A model generated the notes under the pieces. That model did no database searches. It saw nothing but the letters and a program-made list of their open reading frames with translations, and was not told the origin of the DNA. From assembly GCA_025024175.1 (NCBI GenBank), contig QCXZ01000064.1, positions 61,525,325-61,589,324 on the forward strand: DNA of 64,000 nt. The letters are read 5' to 3'. Both the position numbers and the translations under genes were made by a program. Within the stretch, counting starts at the first letter, position 1, and each line of letters starts with the position of its first letter. This stretch comes from Rhyzopertha dominica (Eukaryota > Arthropoda > Insecta > Coleoptera > Bostrichidae). This document shows positions 46,086-56,697 of the stretch, piece by piece.

Positions 46086-47215
46086 ATTGAATAAATTACA
46101 TCTGAAATGTTATTTTTAGCAATTATAGTTATGGTTCTTTCAAGATCTTTTTAAGAGATGTTAATGATAGTGAAAAAATATCGAGATGAGTATAAGCCGA
46201 GTTATAAGTGTAAATTACACGATATAACGGTGAATTTTGGCAGTGACTTGTCTTACAAGTGCAAACGTGAAATGTATTCTTAGTCCTACGAGGGTATATA
46301 GGAGTATTAATATTTACGTGACTAATTAAAGACGTTGACAACAATGAGTTAACTACCTTGTACAGAAAGATAATATCAAAATTCTCGCGTCGTTTGCTTA
46401 AGCTTGTCATATTGTACTTTTTTAAGCTATATTCGTAAGTCAAGGTGTGGAGATCCCTGTTAAACTTATAATTAAGCTTACTAATAGTTTTTTTTTTGTA
46501 CGCGTTCAATTCGGTTAATGTATTTGTAATACAAGGGATTCCAGACGACACTGGCATACTCTAGATGGCTGCGCACCAAGGTATCATAGAGAATTTTAAA
46601 TGATTTTATATTGGTAAATTTAGTTGTGGTTCTAAAAATAAAACCTAAGTTTCTGAGCGAGCGCTGTATTATTTCTTCAACGTGCAATTAAAATTTTAGT
46701 TTGCTGTCCACAATGACGCCCAGGTCCTTTATTTTATTAATAGAGTTGAGGGTGTGGTTGTTTATTGCATATTTAGTGGNGACCGACAGCCTATTTCTCG
46801 TGAAAGTGATGTGATAGCACTTGTCTAGGTTTAGATATAAATAATTTCTGGTACAGTATAAGTATAAGTTATTTAAATCAATTTGCAAAAGCAGTGCATC
46901 ATGTAAGTTTCTCTGTAAATTTTCATATCGTCTGCGTACAGTAAATAATTTGAGTGTTGAATAAAATTACCAATATCATTAATAAAAATAAGAAATAGCA
47001 GAGGACCTAGATGAGAGCCCTGTAGTACACCGGATGTTACAGGTACTGAAGACGATACAGAGTTTTTTTATTGTTACAACTTGACTCCTATTACATGAGT
47101 ACGATTTTAGCCACCTTAGCAGATTACCATGCACACCGAAATTCTCCAATTTACTAAGAAGGGAGGCATGGTGAACTTTATCGAACACTTTGGAAAAGTC
47201 GGTATACACGGCATC
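46000..47215 (-). pseudogene. LINE (CR1/Jockey-like) RT remnant, copy L-B
   Basis: On the minus strand, from about 47215, the sequence reads VDAVYTDFSKVFDKVHHASL (first RT Asp), LLRWLKSYSCNRSQ, then in other frames the GSHLGPLLFLIFINDIGN region and LLYADDMKIY near 46940 (catalytic DD pair). NLDKCYHITFTRNRLS (46688-46888), LRNLGFIFRTTTKF (46481-46687) and the C-terminal domain (46129-46557) follow in order. The copy lacks its 5' part and abuts the tail of L-A. Frame breaks separate each piece. Inactive. Confidence 0.8.
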
Positions 47216-47221
47216 CACTTG

Positions 47222-48645
47222 ATGATAATAATAATAAAGTTTATTTCCAACAGTTACAGGAAAATACCTAATGTAACACAAGTGAAACATTTGTACGACT
47301 ATTGCTGCAAAGAAAGACGGTTGTTGTCGAGAGTTTATAAATATACAAGAAAGTTAACCTTCTCAAGAAGCGAACTGCAATCAATCCTATTATTCAACAA
47401 ATTATATAACATTTTGACCACAGCACAAATACGACGAGTTTCTAGTGAAGTAGCTTCCTCAATAGACAGATTAGAGCTGAACAATATACCTCTTGTATAT
47501 GGAAAACCAGATCAAAACTGCATATTCCAACTTATAGCGAACATGGGAAAAGTCGTCTGAACTCTCTACAGTTTCTATATATAAATCCACAGGATTTATA
47601 AGACGAATTGATAGTGTTCAATATGTGACTGCAAAAGGTATTGATAGTTAACTATATTGTGTTTTTTTGAGAAAGAGAGAACAAAACATTTGGAAACATT
47701 GAGATTTAAGCGATTAGTAAGACACCATGTATTTAGATAATTAAGACCATTTTGGAGTAAAAGAAGTTATAGTATTGAATAGTTTAAGATCATCAGCAAA
47801 GATGAGGTTCAGACTTTTAAGTAAGTCAGGAAGATCATTTATGTACATAATAACCAGAAGAAGATCCAGATTGGATCCCTGTGGGACTCCGGATGTAGGA
47901 AAGAAGGGAATAGAAATGTAGTTTGCATAACGCACTCTATTTTCTCTAAATTACAAATATAAGTANAAAAGTCGTACCAAAGAGGAAGAGAAGCCCAACC
48001 ATTCCAGCTTATTTAGAAGAACAAAGTGATCAATTTGATCGAAAGCCTTCTGAAAATCAGTGTAGATAACATCCACCCGACCAAGTCCATCCAATGCTTC
48101 AGAAACGAATTGCGAGAAGCATGCTAAGTTCGAGATAGTAGATCTCCCACGCATAAATCCATGTTGAGCGGAAGATATAGACTTATTGTACAAGAATATA
48201 TATGCTTATAGACAATACCCTAAAAAACCTTCGCAAAGTTACAAATTAGGGAGGTAGGACGGTAGTTTTCAATTTGGGAAATTTTGCCCTTTTTTATTGC
48301 AGGATAAATGTAGACCGACGAACGTAGATCAAGCTTAAATATATGAAAAAGTGGAACAGCAAATACAGAAGCGCAATCTTTTAGAAGAAAGCTAGGAATG
48401 CCGTCCACTCCAGCAGTCAAAGAATTTTTTGAGTGTTTCAGAGCGCCACAAATCTCATCTTCAGAGATGCAGTCCAGGCGAACAAAAGTGGGGTGGGATT
48501 CGAACTTAATATTAACTATTGAGTTAGTATTACTGAAGAAAGTAGTAAAGGCATTTTCAATATCTTGTGGGTTGGGTAGCTCCAGATTACTATATGTCAT
48601 AACGCCAGGAATTTTGCACCCTTTGCTCCCATCCATTTAGAATAA
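47222..48645 (-). pseudogene. LINE (CR1/Jockey-like) RT remnant, copy L-A
   Basis: On the minus strand, 48636-48220 encodes the pre-RT part (NPQDIENAFTTFFSNT) and AGVDGIPSFLLKDC, then YRPTSLICNFAKVF. 48193-47951 gives SSAQHGFMRGRSTISNLACF, then VDVIYTDFQKAFDQIDHF (first RT Asp). 47935-47741 gives SGVPQGSNLDLLLVIMYIND and LIFADDLKLFN (catalytic DD pair). A deletion follows. The C-terminal region resumes at about 47560 (ATSLETRRICAVVKMLYNLL). It ends at 47222 in an AAACTTTATTATTATTATC tail. The plus-strand frame at 47129-47560 is only its antisense. Confidence 0.8.
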
Positions 48646-48719
48646 TAAGTAGAACTTAAATCACTATGTGTCTATAGCTTATAGAAAGGTATACTTTGTT
48701 TGAATTTGCATTGTATTCG

Positions 48720-49560
48720 AATCTAAAATGCATGTAAGAAGTGTCATAAGCATGCGCGTAAAGAACTGTTGGCGGTGGCTAGTACCAAATTTAGATTTAC
48801 AAAACTATTATCTAGTGGTGAGACGTTTGTGAAAAACTGCAGTGCCAAGGTATTGACAATAAGGAAAGCAAATGTATTTTCACGGCAGAATTTGAATCAT
48901 TCTCATGAGATGGATCAAGCGGCGTAAATAGACAAATATAATAAATGTTACAGTGAGCGAAGGTGTTAAACAAAAAGCTGTCGACAATATCCAAAATAAT
49001 TTGTGCGGTCTTAGAATCTGAAATGAAAGTCATGGAGACTATAACTTGTGAAGATATGACACGTATAAGAAAAGTCGCATATGAAGCAAGGAAAATCTCC
49101 CAAAAAGTGCTGAAGAAACTATTTCTTTACTAAAATCCCTTCAAGTGACAACAGTCAGAGAGGAAAATTTCCTGATAGCAGCAGGTGGGTTCAAAAGCAA
49201 GCATAGTTATATTTTCTTGTGCAACAAATCTGCAGACTTTGTGTGATTCAAAAGAAATTTATGTAGATGGAACATTTTTTCATATATGTTATTCAAAACG
49301 ACCATTATATCCCTTTAGTTTTTTGTATTCTACCGAATAAGATGTCTACCACACCATGAAGATTACATAAGTTAATTCAAATAAGACAGAGCACTCAGTT
49401 TAACACTGACACCTCAAATTGTTATTGTTGACGTCGAGAAAAGTATACACAAGGTCGTAGTCTTTAACTGGCAAAATATATATTTAATTAGTTGCAGATT
49501 CCATTTATTTCAGAGTTTGTTTAGAAAAAAAAATAGGTTTAGCCACGCAGTATAGAAGAG
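48720..49560 (+). pseudogene. MULE transposase with FLYWCH remains, copy 2
   Basis: Bases 48770-48920 read KFRFTKLLSSGETFVKNCSA and then LNHSHEMD, the C-terminal half of a FLYWCH domain with one Cys and the two His. After a degraded linker come SKEIYVDGTF near 49253 (first catalytic Asp), then in shifted frames YSFYIHVIQNDHYIPLVFCI and LPNKMSTT. QIVIVDVEKSIHKVVVF near 49420 carries the second Asp, and SCRFHLFQSLFRKK follows. The third acid is missing. The element ends could not be found. Confidence 0.75.
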
Positions 49561-49564
49561 CGGC

Positions 49565-50880
49565 TTGTGAAGCAAGAAAATAGTTAAATAAACTTAACGA
49601 GTAATCAGCTAAAGTGCGACAAGCTATATAAATTTTCCGATTATTTAATTGATAATTATATTGGTGATATAGGCATTTTTGCGCCGGAAATTTGGACCAA
49701 GTTTTAAATCGTGAATATTTAATCAAATTTTCATGTACTCAATAATGTACAGACTGAGACTTGTAGAAACAGTATCTAAAACGAGTATCTTAACTGTCAC
49801 GCAGATTCAAAATTGTAAGCAGTATAATAATACCACATTTATCTATGAAAAGTATTAACAAAATTATCTTTATTACAAAAGCTGTATCAGATTGCAGACA
49901 TACACACGTGTATATATCTTTATCAAAATAGAGTGATTATTAAGTAATATCTAATACTGTAAAACCCCAAAAATTATAAGAAAATTTAACAATAGGGCAC
50001 TCACCTATCGAGTTTATTGCTCCTAGGTGGGTGGACCTGTAAAAAAATCGTTTAAATTAACATTTGTAAAAGTAATATTAACGTAGGGAATGAATTGTCA
50101 ATTATACCTACAATAAGGGAACGGTTTTTTGACCACTTATTAATTTTATTCAGGTTAACAGTCTATAGTAAATTTTGTAGACTAAACGCCTATTTTTTTA
50201 AACATAATACACTTCCTAATGACTGTAGCAACTTAAAATATCGTTCTATCAGCTGTATTTACTACAACTAAACGAGTAGACACCTAATAATGGTTGCTGT
50301 AAAAGAGCTTCATCTCAAGACGTGGCATTATTACCTTACCAATTAAAAATTCCACTTGCAATGACGGGCAGCCTATTATCTCATATATTATTCAGCACAA
50401 GTTCTATCTGCTGCTCTCAGAATACAATTACAAGCTACTTGAAGGCGCTTTATGAATATGACAGCGATAAAACAAGGCTGTCGTCTTGTTAAATGGGCGT
50501 ACCTACAAGAAGCATTGTTGCCACGAACATTTCATTAATTTTCTGATTACAGAAACCTCATCTGGGTACTTGAGTTAGGTCAAAATAGAAGAAAGACGCA
50601 GAAAGTGAGTACACTGAGTACCTAGAACATACATTCACAAAAATGCTTCGATTTGTTTTATGTTTGGGCTTAAAGGCGAACCCTACTGGACAAAACGAGC
50701 ATTGTAAACTTTATTCTTTCATTTGTAGCTGTCTTGCTTTAATCCAATTTCTCCTTCAAGGACACCATACTATCTTTCTTGATTTTTATCTGGATTTTTC
50801 CCATTATTTAATTTCACTGACATAGCAAGAAGTTAATTTCTTTAGATTGTTGAGTTCATAGCTAAAAACTTGGTGGTTAT
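49565..50880. other. AT-rich sequence, nothing recognised
   Basis: No supported gene, RNA or repeat. Short frames such as 50643-50825 have no domain. Confidence 0.35.
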
Positions 50881-50884
50881 TATT

Positions 50885-51150
50885 GTGATGGCTACTCCTT
50901 TAAGTGATCTGTTTCTTTCCCACATGTGCTTGCAGGCTCGTAAAATTTTTGTTACTACACTGGTAACTCTCTCGAGATGAGGCTTGAAAGTGATCCTGGT
51001 ATCTAATGTGCGTTACATCCTGTATTTAGAGCTTCGCTCCTTCAGCTGTTGAAGGTTTCTTCTTGTGGTGAACACTACCACCCGTGTTTTTAAGGGATTA
51101 ACTATAAGCTTGACAATATTTGCTACAATGTCTACTATAGCTATCAGTTC
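50885..51150 (-). pseudogene. LINE (Jockey-like) RT thumb fragment
   Basis: On the minus strand the frame reads VKLIVNPLKTRVVVFTTRRN, then LQQLKERSSKYRM and, after a stop, LDTRITFKPHLERVTSVVTK, then ILRACKHMWERN. This is the region after the catalytic DD pair in Jockey/I-type LINEs (NPxKTxxVxFTRR, LGVxLDxKLxWKPHLE). Both ends are truncated. Confidence 0.7.
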
Positions 51151-51154
51151 TTTA

Positions 51155-51935
51155 GAAACCTTAAACGTAACTGAATTAAATTGGATAGCCATTACATTAC
51201 CTTCTTAATACAGCCCCTTCCTCTGATTCCTTAGCGTTCTCACGAAAAGAGCGAGATATTTCGAAAACGCTATGCTAATTAATAGCACCTTATTCAAATA
51301 ACCAATACGTCACTGGACAATGAGAGCCTCATTCCGGCAACAGCGTCTATGTAGTCGTCCTTTGTTTATATTAATCGACTTCCAGCGATGGCAATCGCGA
51401 TGGGCGATCTTATACGAAACATAAAAACCGTAATGAATAACCCCATAAACATTTTTAATTGTTTTGTGTAGGTTATTATGTTGGAACGCCAGGTGCTCCT
51501 AGTAATTTTTCGTTTTTATTTTGACGTGTCTCTGTCAAAATACGGCCTAACCGTTACTAATCTATGAAGGCAGTAAAAATGGCCTGGATGTTATTATGTA
51601 CAGTCGGAGTAGAAGAATGTGAACCACGAACAGCAGAGGATGGTTTCTTGTTTAAGACGCATTCACACTATTTAAAATAACGGCAAGAACGTGGTCAGAA
51701 AACTATACAAAATGTTCGGTTAAAAATCATTTGAGAGCATGCACTTACTTATTATGGGGTGGATGTTTCCCACCCAAAAAATGGTGATGTCAATGTAGAG
51801 GTTGTCGAAAAAGTCGAACCTGAAGCTATACAACAGCAAATTCTGCACCTTAGGTATACAAAAAGGAAGGTTGAGGGCGTTTAATAAATAGTAGCACCTT
51901 AGATTTATCTAGTGAATCTATCGTTTGCCTCTAAC
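51155..51935. other. Non-repeat sequence, nothing recognised
   Basis: No supported gene. The last part (about 51770-51935) may belong to the 5' region of the following MULE. Confidence 0.3.
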
Positions 51936-52859
51936 CAGTTATGGTGCTACCAGTCATGAAAAATCAGCGCGGAAACGTAGTGTTATTAATAAATAACTTC
52001 AATTACAATTTTAAAGAAGAACTGAAAACGGGCGAGAACAAGTGGCGATGTAAACAACTAAAGTGCAGAGCAAGTGATTATACCATTTCCCGATCAAATT
52101 TTACGCATAATCGTGGCTCCTGCAACGTCAGGTATATCCAACGAAATATTATCACAAGCTCAGCGAAACGAAAAGCTGTTAATGATATTAGCAGTCGACC
52201 TAGTAAAATTTTGCATTCAACTATGGTTAATGAAGATACAACCGCTCTTCAGACAAACGACCTAAAGTGTATAAAACGTAATATATACAACGCTAGAAGA
52301 AAACTACTTCCTGTGCTTCCTTAATCTCGAAGTGAAGTTCATAGTGCACTTAGGACAAATACGAATTACCAAAAAAACCGAGGTGAGAAGTTGTTGCTTG
52401 TAAATAATGAAGATTTACATATGTACGAGGCATGTTTTTTAAGTAAGTACCGTTTTGCGATTCCGCCGCCGCAGCGCTACGGTCGGCGTTCCGCGCATGC
52501 GCGCTGGTTACCTACATCTCTTGTCTACGCACTGACGCCATTACAGTTTGATTCTTCATTGTATACGTTGTTTGCTGAGTGTTTAAGATGCCTCCGACAA
52601 TCGTGAGTCCCGCCGATTGTGAAGTACGGGCTGTTATACGATTTCTTAGTGCTAAAGGCGTAAAACCGATCGACATTCATCGTGAGATCTGTGAAGTTTA
52701 CGGACAAAACATTATGATGATAGAATGGTAAGGAAATGGGTGAGAGCATTTAAAGATGGCCGCACAAATGTGCATGATGAAGAACAGAGTGGGCGTCCTT
52801 CGGTCGTTAATGAAGATTTGGTGCAGAAAGTGAACGAAAAGGTGAGAGAAAACAGACGT

Positions 52860-53109
52860 TTGATGAATTGAAGCTTCCGGGCTAGATGGCCGTGGTCGAT
52901 GTCTTCTTCTTCCTCCTCTAACTGACGTTTCGCTTACTCCTGTGGCAAGCATCTTCAGAGTTGCGGTCGTGGACGTAATCGCCGCGACGATNACGTCCAC
53001 GACCGCAACTCTGAAGATGCTTGCCACAGGAGTAAGCGAAACGTCAGTTAGAGGAGGAAGAAGAAGACATCGACCACGGCCATCTAGCCCGGAAGCTTCA
53101 ATTCATCAA
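52860..53109. repeat. Perfect inverted repeat, 117-base arms
   Basis: The left arm starts TTGATGAATTGAAGCTTCCG and the right arm ends with its exact inverse. I compared the two arms base by base and found no mismatch. The centre (AATCGCCGCGACGAT then N) is itself nearly palindromic. Perfect identity means either recent origin, correction between arms, or a sequencing or assembly fold-back. Confidence 0.9.
53007..53049 (+). ncRNA. Hammerhead-ribozyme motif (Penelope-type), right arm
   Basis: The order is AACT (stem I), CTGAAGA (canonical CUGANGA core) and T, GCTT-n11-AAGC (stem II), GAAAC, GTC (cleavage triplet), AGTT (stem I partner, perfect). Stem III is almost absent, but ACGT is self-complementary, so it could form between two copies as proposed for dimeric short-stem-III hammerheads. 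The inverse motif lies in the left arm at 52920-52962 on the minus strand. Of the three motifs in the window, this is the closest to consensus. Confidence 0.7.
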
Positions 53110-54604
53110 GTGAACGCCGGCCGTGAAAGCCTAAGCCAATTCAGAAAACAGACGCTTTACAATTTCATCATTGTGCGACTGCTTTCCTCAATATTCTCGT
53201 AGTGTTTTGTATCGCATTGTGACCGAGAACTTGGATTACCGGAAATTGTGTTCACGTTAAGTTCCGAAAATGTTGACGGAATTGCACAAAACCCAACGTT
53301 TAGGCAGTGCATTGACTTTCCTTGAGCGGTACCACAATGAAGGTGAAGATTTTTTAGACCAAATTGTTACTGGTGACGAAACATGGGTGGCCTACGTCAC
53401 ACCAGAATCGAAACAACAATCCATGGAATGGCGACATTCATCATCACCCAAAAAAGTGAAGTTTAAGCAAACAATTTCTGCCCGGAAAATCATGTGCACA
53501 GTTTTTTGGGACAGAAAAGGAGTATTGCTAGTGGAGTTTCTGCCTCGTAATGAGACAATCAATGCAGCGTCTTATTGTAAGACATTGAACAATCTGCGTC
53601 GTGCAATCCAGAACAAAAGACGTGGCAAGTTGAGTAAGGGTATCGTTTTGCTGCATGACAGTGGCCGTCCACATGTGGCTAATCGGACCAAAGATCTCAT
53701 CAAATCTTTTAAATGGGAAACTCTAGATCATCCTCCATACAGCCCTGATCTGGCGCCCAGCGACTACCATTTGTTCCTGCACTTGAAGAAACACCTGGGT
53801 GGTCAGCGTCTTCAAGACGATAACGAAGTCGAAACATTTGTGATACAGTGGTTAACAAGTCAGGCGGCAGAATTTCATGAGGAGGGTATTCAAAAACTGG
53901 TGCCACGTTATGACAAGTGCCTCAATATTCACGGAAATTATGTAGAAAAGTAGATTAAGGTACAGGCTTTCATGTAAGATAAAATTATTGCGATATCTTT
54001 TTTTAATTCCAAAACGGTACTTACTTAAAAAAACATGCCTCGTATATTAGTGTTCAGATGCGTTAAGAGAACCTGTGCAAATGTAAGAAAATCTGCATGG
54101 ACGTTTTTTTTTGCAACTGTTCACCATTCACGGTTGTCTCGGTGGACATTATATACCACTTTTGTTTTGTGTACTGCTGGACAGAACTACGGAAACGTAC
54201 ATACGTAAAGTGCTTTGAACATGTGAAACAGTGCTGTAGCGACCTTTCATTCGCTTTCTTCCCTAAGGATATTGTAGTAGATTTCGAAAAGGCGATCCAT
54301 AACGCAGCTTGTACTGTCTAGCCACAAGTCAAATTAATAGGATGTAGATTTCACCGCTCACAAGCTTGGTGGCGCAAGATTCAAGAAGTAGAACTTTCCA
54401 AGGAAAACAAAGACAAAACGGAAGGAGGAAAATGGTTAAGTTACTGTTTTGGACTTATGTTTGTGGACCCAGAAGAGGTAGGGGACGTATTCGCGTTTTC
54501 GTTAGCTGCAATACAACCACCAGGAACAAAAATGTTTCCAAATTATTTAATTGATATTTATGTTGTTTTTATTGACTTTTTGTTACATTATGGGTGTGAG
54601 GGCC

Positions 54605-55375
54605 TTTAGTCTTTTGTTGAAAGATTTCAAGTACGGTATTGTAGTGGTTCTTGAATCAAGCCTTGTATCTTAATGCTGCTAATGCTTACAGCTTACGATA
54701 CTTAGGTATTCACCAAGGGCCTTAAACCGAACTGCATGCTTTTGTTGTTGGATGTACTACAGCCAGTTTCGGCCGTAGGTATATAATAGGAACGAGGGGC
54801 GTAGCCGAAATCCAACCGAGACTAAATTAGAGGCGTCCTTTTTTGTCGAACGAATTTATATCTTGCTCGGGCTCGCGTCTTTGTCAAAATAATTTTCGAA
54901 AGCGCCCGCTGCGACGGGAAATAATGAATTCATTACCGCATAATAACGGGTCGTCATTATAAGTTTATTTTCGGTTTTCGACAGAATGATTGGTTGCGAG
55001 ATATAAACCTCGTCTATAAAAACATAATTTCGCCACGTTCGCGGCCTGCTTGTTTTCTCAACAAATCTACCATTCCGGTGGATCAATCAGAAAGGGTAAT
55101 ATGGAGGTTTCACTCTTTCTAAGAATACAGACTGATGCTTAAAGCAGTATATCAAGTTACCTCAATGTTAAATTGTAGCGTTTAAAACTGTAAGCGAGGA
55201 GTTTAAGTAAAAGCCTTATATTATTATTGTTCATATCATAGAAATCACAATATGCGCATAAAAACAAAAGACCGAACAACTGTAATGCCATAGACTAGAA
55301 AAATGTGCTCTGATCGTGGTTTAACGGAGTTAGGTCAACAAAACTTCGTTAATAATATAATAATTATAACACTTG
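54605..55375. other. Non-repeat sequence, partly GC-richer
   Basis: Bases 54840-55090 form a small GC-richer block. Its minus-strand frame 54856-55086 has no domain I recognise. Otherwise AT-rich with nothing assigned. Confidence 0.3.
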
Positions 55376-55403
55376 GTAATGTTTCAGATTTTATTGAGTT
55401 TAA

Positions 55404-55444
55404 CCTCTTACATGTTTCGGCTTATTAGGCCTTTCTCAAAGAGT
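55404..55444 (-). ncRNA. Hammerhead-ribozyme-like motif in Penelope-like terminal region
   Basis: On the minus strand the order is CTCT (stem I), TTGAGAAA (core, diverged), GGC-CTAATAA-GCC (stem II), GAAAC, ATGTA (triplet GTA), AGAG (stem I partner, perfect). It lies about 180 bases after the stop codon of the Penelope-like frame, where these elements are known to carry such motifs. The altered core makes self-cleavage uncertain. Confidence 0.6.
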
Positions 55445-55621
55445 TTACAAAACGAAACTGTTGCTTAAAGTTAGATGTAGATCCCACGAGCCTCTATACC
55501 TACGAGCGGGTGACATTTATGGCAGCGTTGATAAACAAACTAGGGAATTCCACTTGATCGTTACAGATATTTTTGTGGGGGTTGTTAAGTGTTCTGTTTA
55601 TGTGTAGCTGTTCCAGTAATC

Positions 55622-56697
55622 CTAACCTGATGCCGTTTTGAACGTTATGTAATATTTTATTTTTTCGTCAAATGTCTGATTGAGAGTTACACAATGTTTT
55701 GAAAAGCCAGTTAAGGTCCTATTATTTAATATGGATTTTTTATGTTCTTTAATTCTTTCCTTAAAACTACGACCTGTGCAACCTATATAACTAATATTAC
55801 ATTCTTCACAATTAATTTCGTATACACCACTTTTGTTACCGTTGTCCGTCTTATCTTTATTGTTTACTAACAATGCTCCTAAGTTGCTTCTATTCACGGA
55901 AATAAACTTTCTATTGTCATTGGAGAGGTATCTTGACATTTTTTCACTAACATTGCCTATGTAATTTATTGACTGCCATATTTTAACTTCATTTGAGCTT
56001 TGCGAATGGTAAAATTGTGACATTATTAGTTTTGATTGCTTAATACTGATCATCTTTTCAATCATTTTTTGTTCGTACCCATTTCTTATTGCCAGTTGTT
56101 TAATAATGTGTGATTCCTTTTCAAAATCTGCTGTACTTAGTGGAACCTGTAGTAGTCTGTGAATTAAACTATGAAAAGGTGACAATTTTATGCTTACTGA
56201 TTGTTTAGATTCAGCATGAATTAATGTATCGGTAGTGGTTGGTTTTCTATAAATGCTAAAATTTAGTTTTCCTGAATTCTTTGTTATGGTAAGGTCTAAA
56301 AAGTTTATGCTGTTGTTGTTTTCTTTTTCTATAGTAAATTGTATTTTTTCATGAATACTGTTTATGTAATTCAAAAATTGATCCAAGTTTCTGTCTGTAC
56401 CTGTCCAAATACAAAATATGTCGTCCACATAACGTGCCCAAAACTGAATGCAATTGACTAGATTACTATTTGATTTGAATATGATTTTTTCGAAATTATT
56501 CATGTATATCTCAGCTAGCAGTGGTGACAATGGAGACCCCATTGGTAAGCCATCTTCTTGCGTGTAATATTGATTATTAAAACAAAAGTAATTTTGATTA
56601 ATGCATTCATTTAATAATAAGACCAATTCTTCTCTGAGGGATTCATCTAAGTTAACTGAATTAAATAACTTCGTTATTTCTACCCAATTAGTAGACA
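55622..56697 (-). CDS. Penelope-like RT and GIY-YIG endonuclease, N-terminally truncated
   Basis: The frame is open from the truncation point (STNWVEITKLFNSVNLDES) to the stop at 55622. A formal start codon TTG at 56626 and an ATG further in are both internal to the original protein. Positions counted from 56626 are: GLPMGSPLSPLLAEIYM at about 26-42, the catalytic WARYVDDIF with YVDD at 66-69, NFLDLTI at 108-114 and the family hallmark IYRKPTTTD at 125-133. The nuclease part has GVYEINCEECNISYIG at 267-282 (Cys pair and GIY-YIG-like core) and KERIKEHKK at 289-297. No internal stop or frameshift over about 355 residues indicates a young insertion, but loss of the first RT Asp makes it inactive. 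Confidence 0.9.

Larger units (their letters stand above)
52859..53143. mobile_element. Palindromic insertion with hammerhead motifs, probably Penelope-derived
   Basis: It consists of a perfect inverted repeat of two 117-base arms (52860-52976 and 52993-53109) with a 16-base centre containing one N, plus a 34-base unpaired tail (53110-53143). The whole block interrupts the mariner gene and is flanked by the 11-base direct repeat GAAAACAGACG (52848-52858 and 53144-53154), which looks like a target duplication. Each arm carries a hammerhead-like motif. The mirrored open frames 52698-53027 (-) and 52942-53202 (+) are consequences of the palindrome, not genes. Confidence 0.8.
52588..53953 (+). 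pseudogene. Mariner transposase (DD34D), interrupted
   Basis: The original start MPPTIVSPADCEVRAVIRF is at 52588, giving a first helix-turn-helix. A one-base change near 52715 shifts the frame to MVRKWVRAFKDGRTNV (second DNA-binding part). The gene is then interrupted by the insertion at 52859. It resumes at 53144 (ENRRFTI-like), and the last 227 residues are open: GDETWVAYVT with Asp36, LLHDSGRPH with Asp130 and YSPDLAPSDYHLF with Asp165. There are exactly 34 residues between the last two acids. It ends GNYVEK with the stop at 53951. The catalytic domain is intact, but the whole gene is not. Confidence 0.95.
52426..54042 (+). mobile_element. Mariner (DD34D) element with a palindromic insertion
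   Basis: The tips CGAGGCATGTTTTTTAAGTA and its inverse are well-matched inverted repeats flanked by TA (52424-52425 and 54043-54044). Length is 1617 bases. Without the roughly 296-base insertion at 52859-53154 it would be about 1.32 kb, the usual mariner size. It lies inside MULE copy 3. Confidence 0.95.
51941..54600 (+). pseudogene. MULE transposase with FLYWCH domain, copy 3, interrupted by mariner
   Basis: The first part (51941-52425) has GNVVLLINNFNYNFKEELKT, then KWRCKQLKCRASDY, the start of a FLYWCH domain. It continues to KRNIYNARRKLLPVLP and LLLVNNEDLHMY. The second part (54043-54600) has the DDE core in several frames: FLQLFTIHGCLGGHYIPLLF, DIVVDFEKAIHNA (second Asp), GCRFHRSQAWWRKIQ and CFGLMFVDPEEVGDVFAFS. 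The first Asp is lost or unreadable. The mariner element at 52426-54042 lies precisely between them with a TA duplication. The terminal repeats of the MULE were not found. Confidence 0.8.
55380..56697 (-). mobile_element. Penelope-like element, 5'-truncated
   Basis: It contains an open RT-endonuclease frame at 55622-56697 and, downstream on the same strand, a terminal region with a hammerhead-like motif at 55404-55444. The 5' half, including the first RT Asp block, is missing: the element stops at about 56693-56697 directly against DD41D copy R2. No counterpart of the R2 5' half lies on the other side, so this is not a simple insertion into R2. Confidence 0.85.

Noticed and set aside
47129..47560. 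143-residue plus-strand open frame
   Set aside because: The minus strand carries the LINE L-A C-terminal region (ETRRICAVVKMLYNLL) and tail, so the plus-strand frame is antisense.
52698..53202. Two open frames with identical protein segments on opposite strands
   Set aside because: They are the necessary result of the perfect palindrome; neither continues into a recognisable protein.
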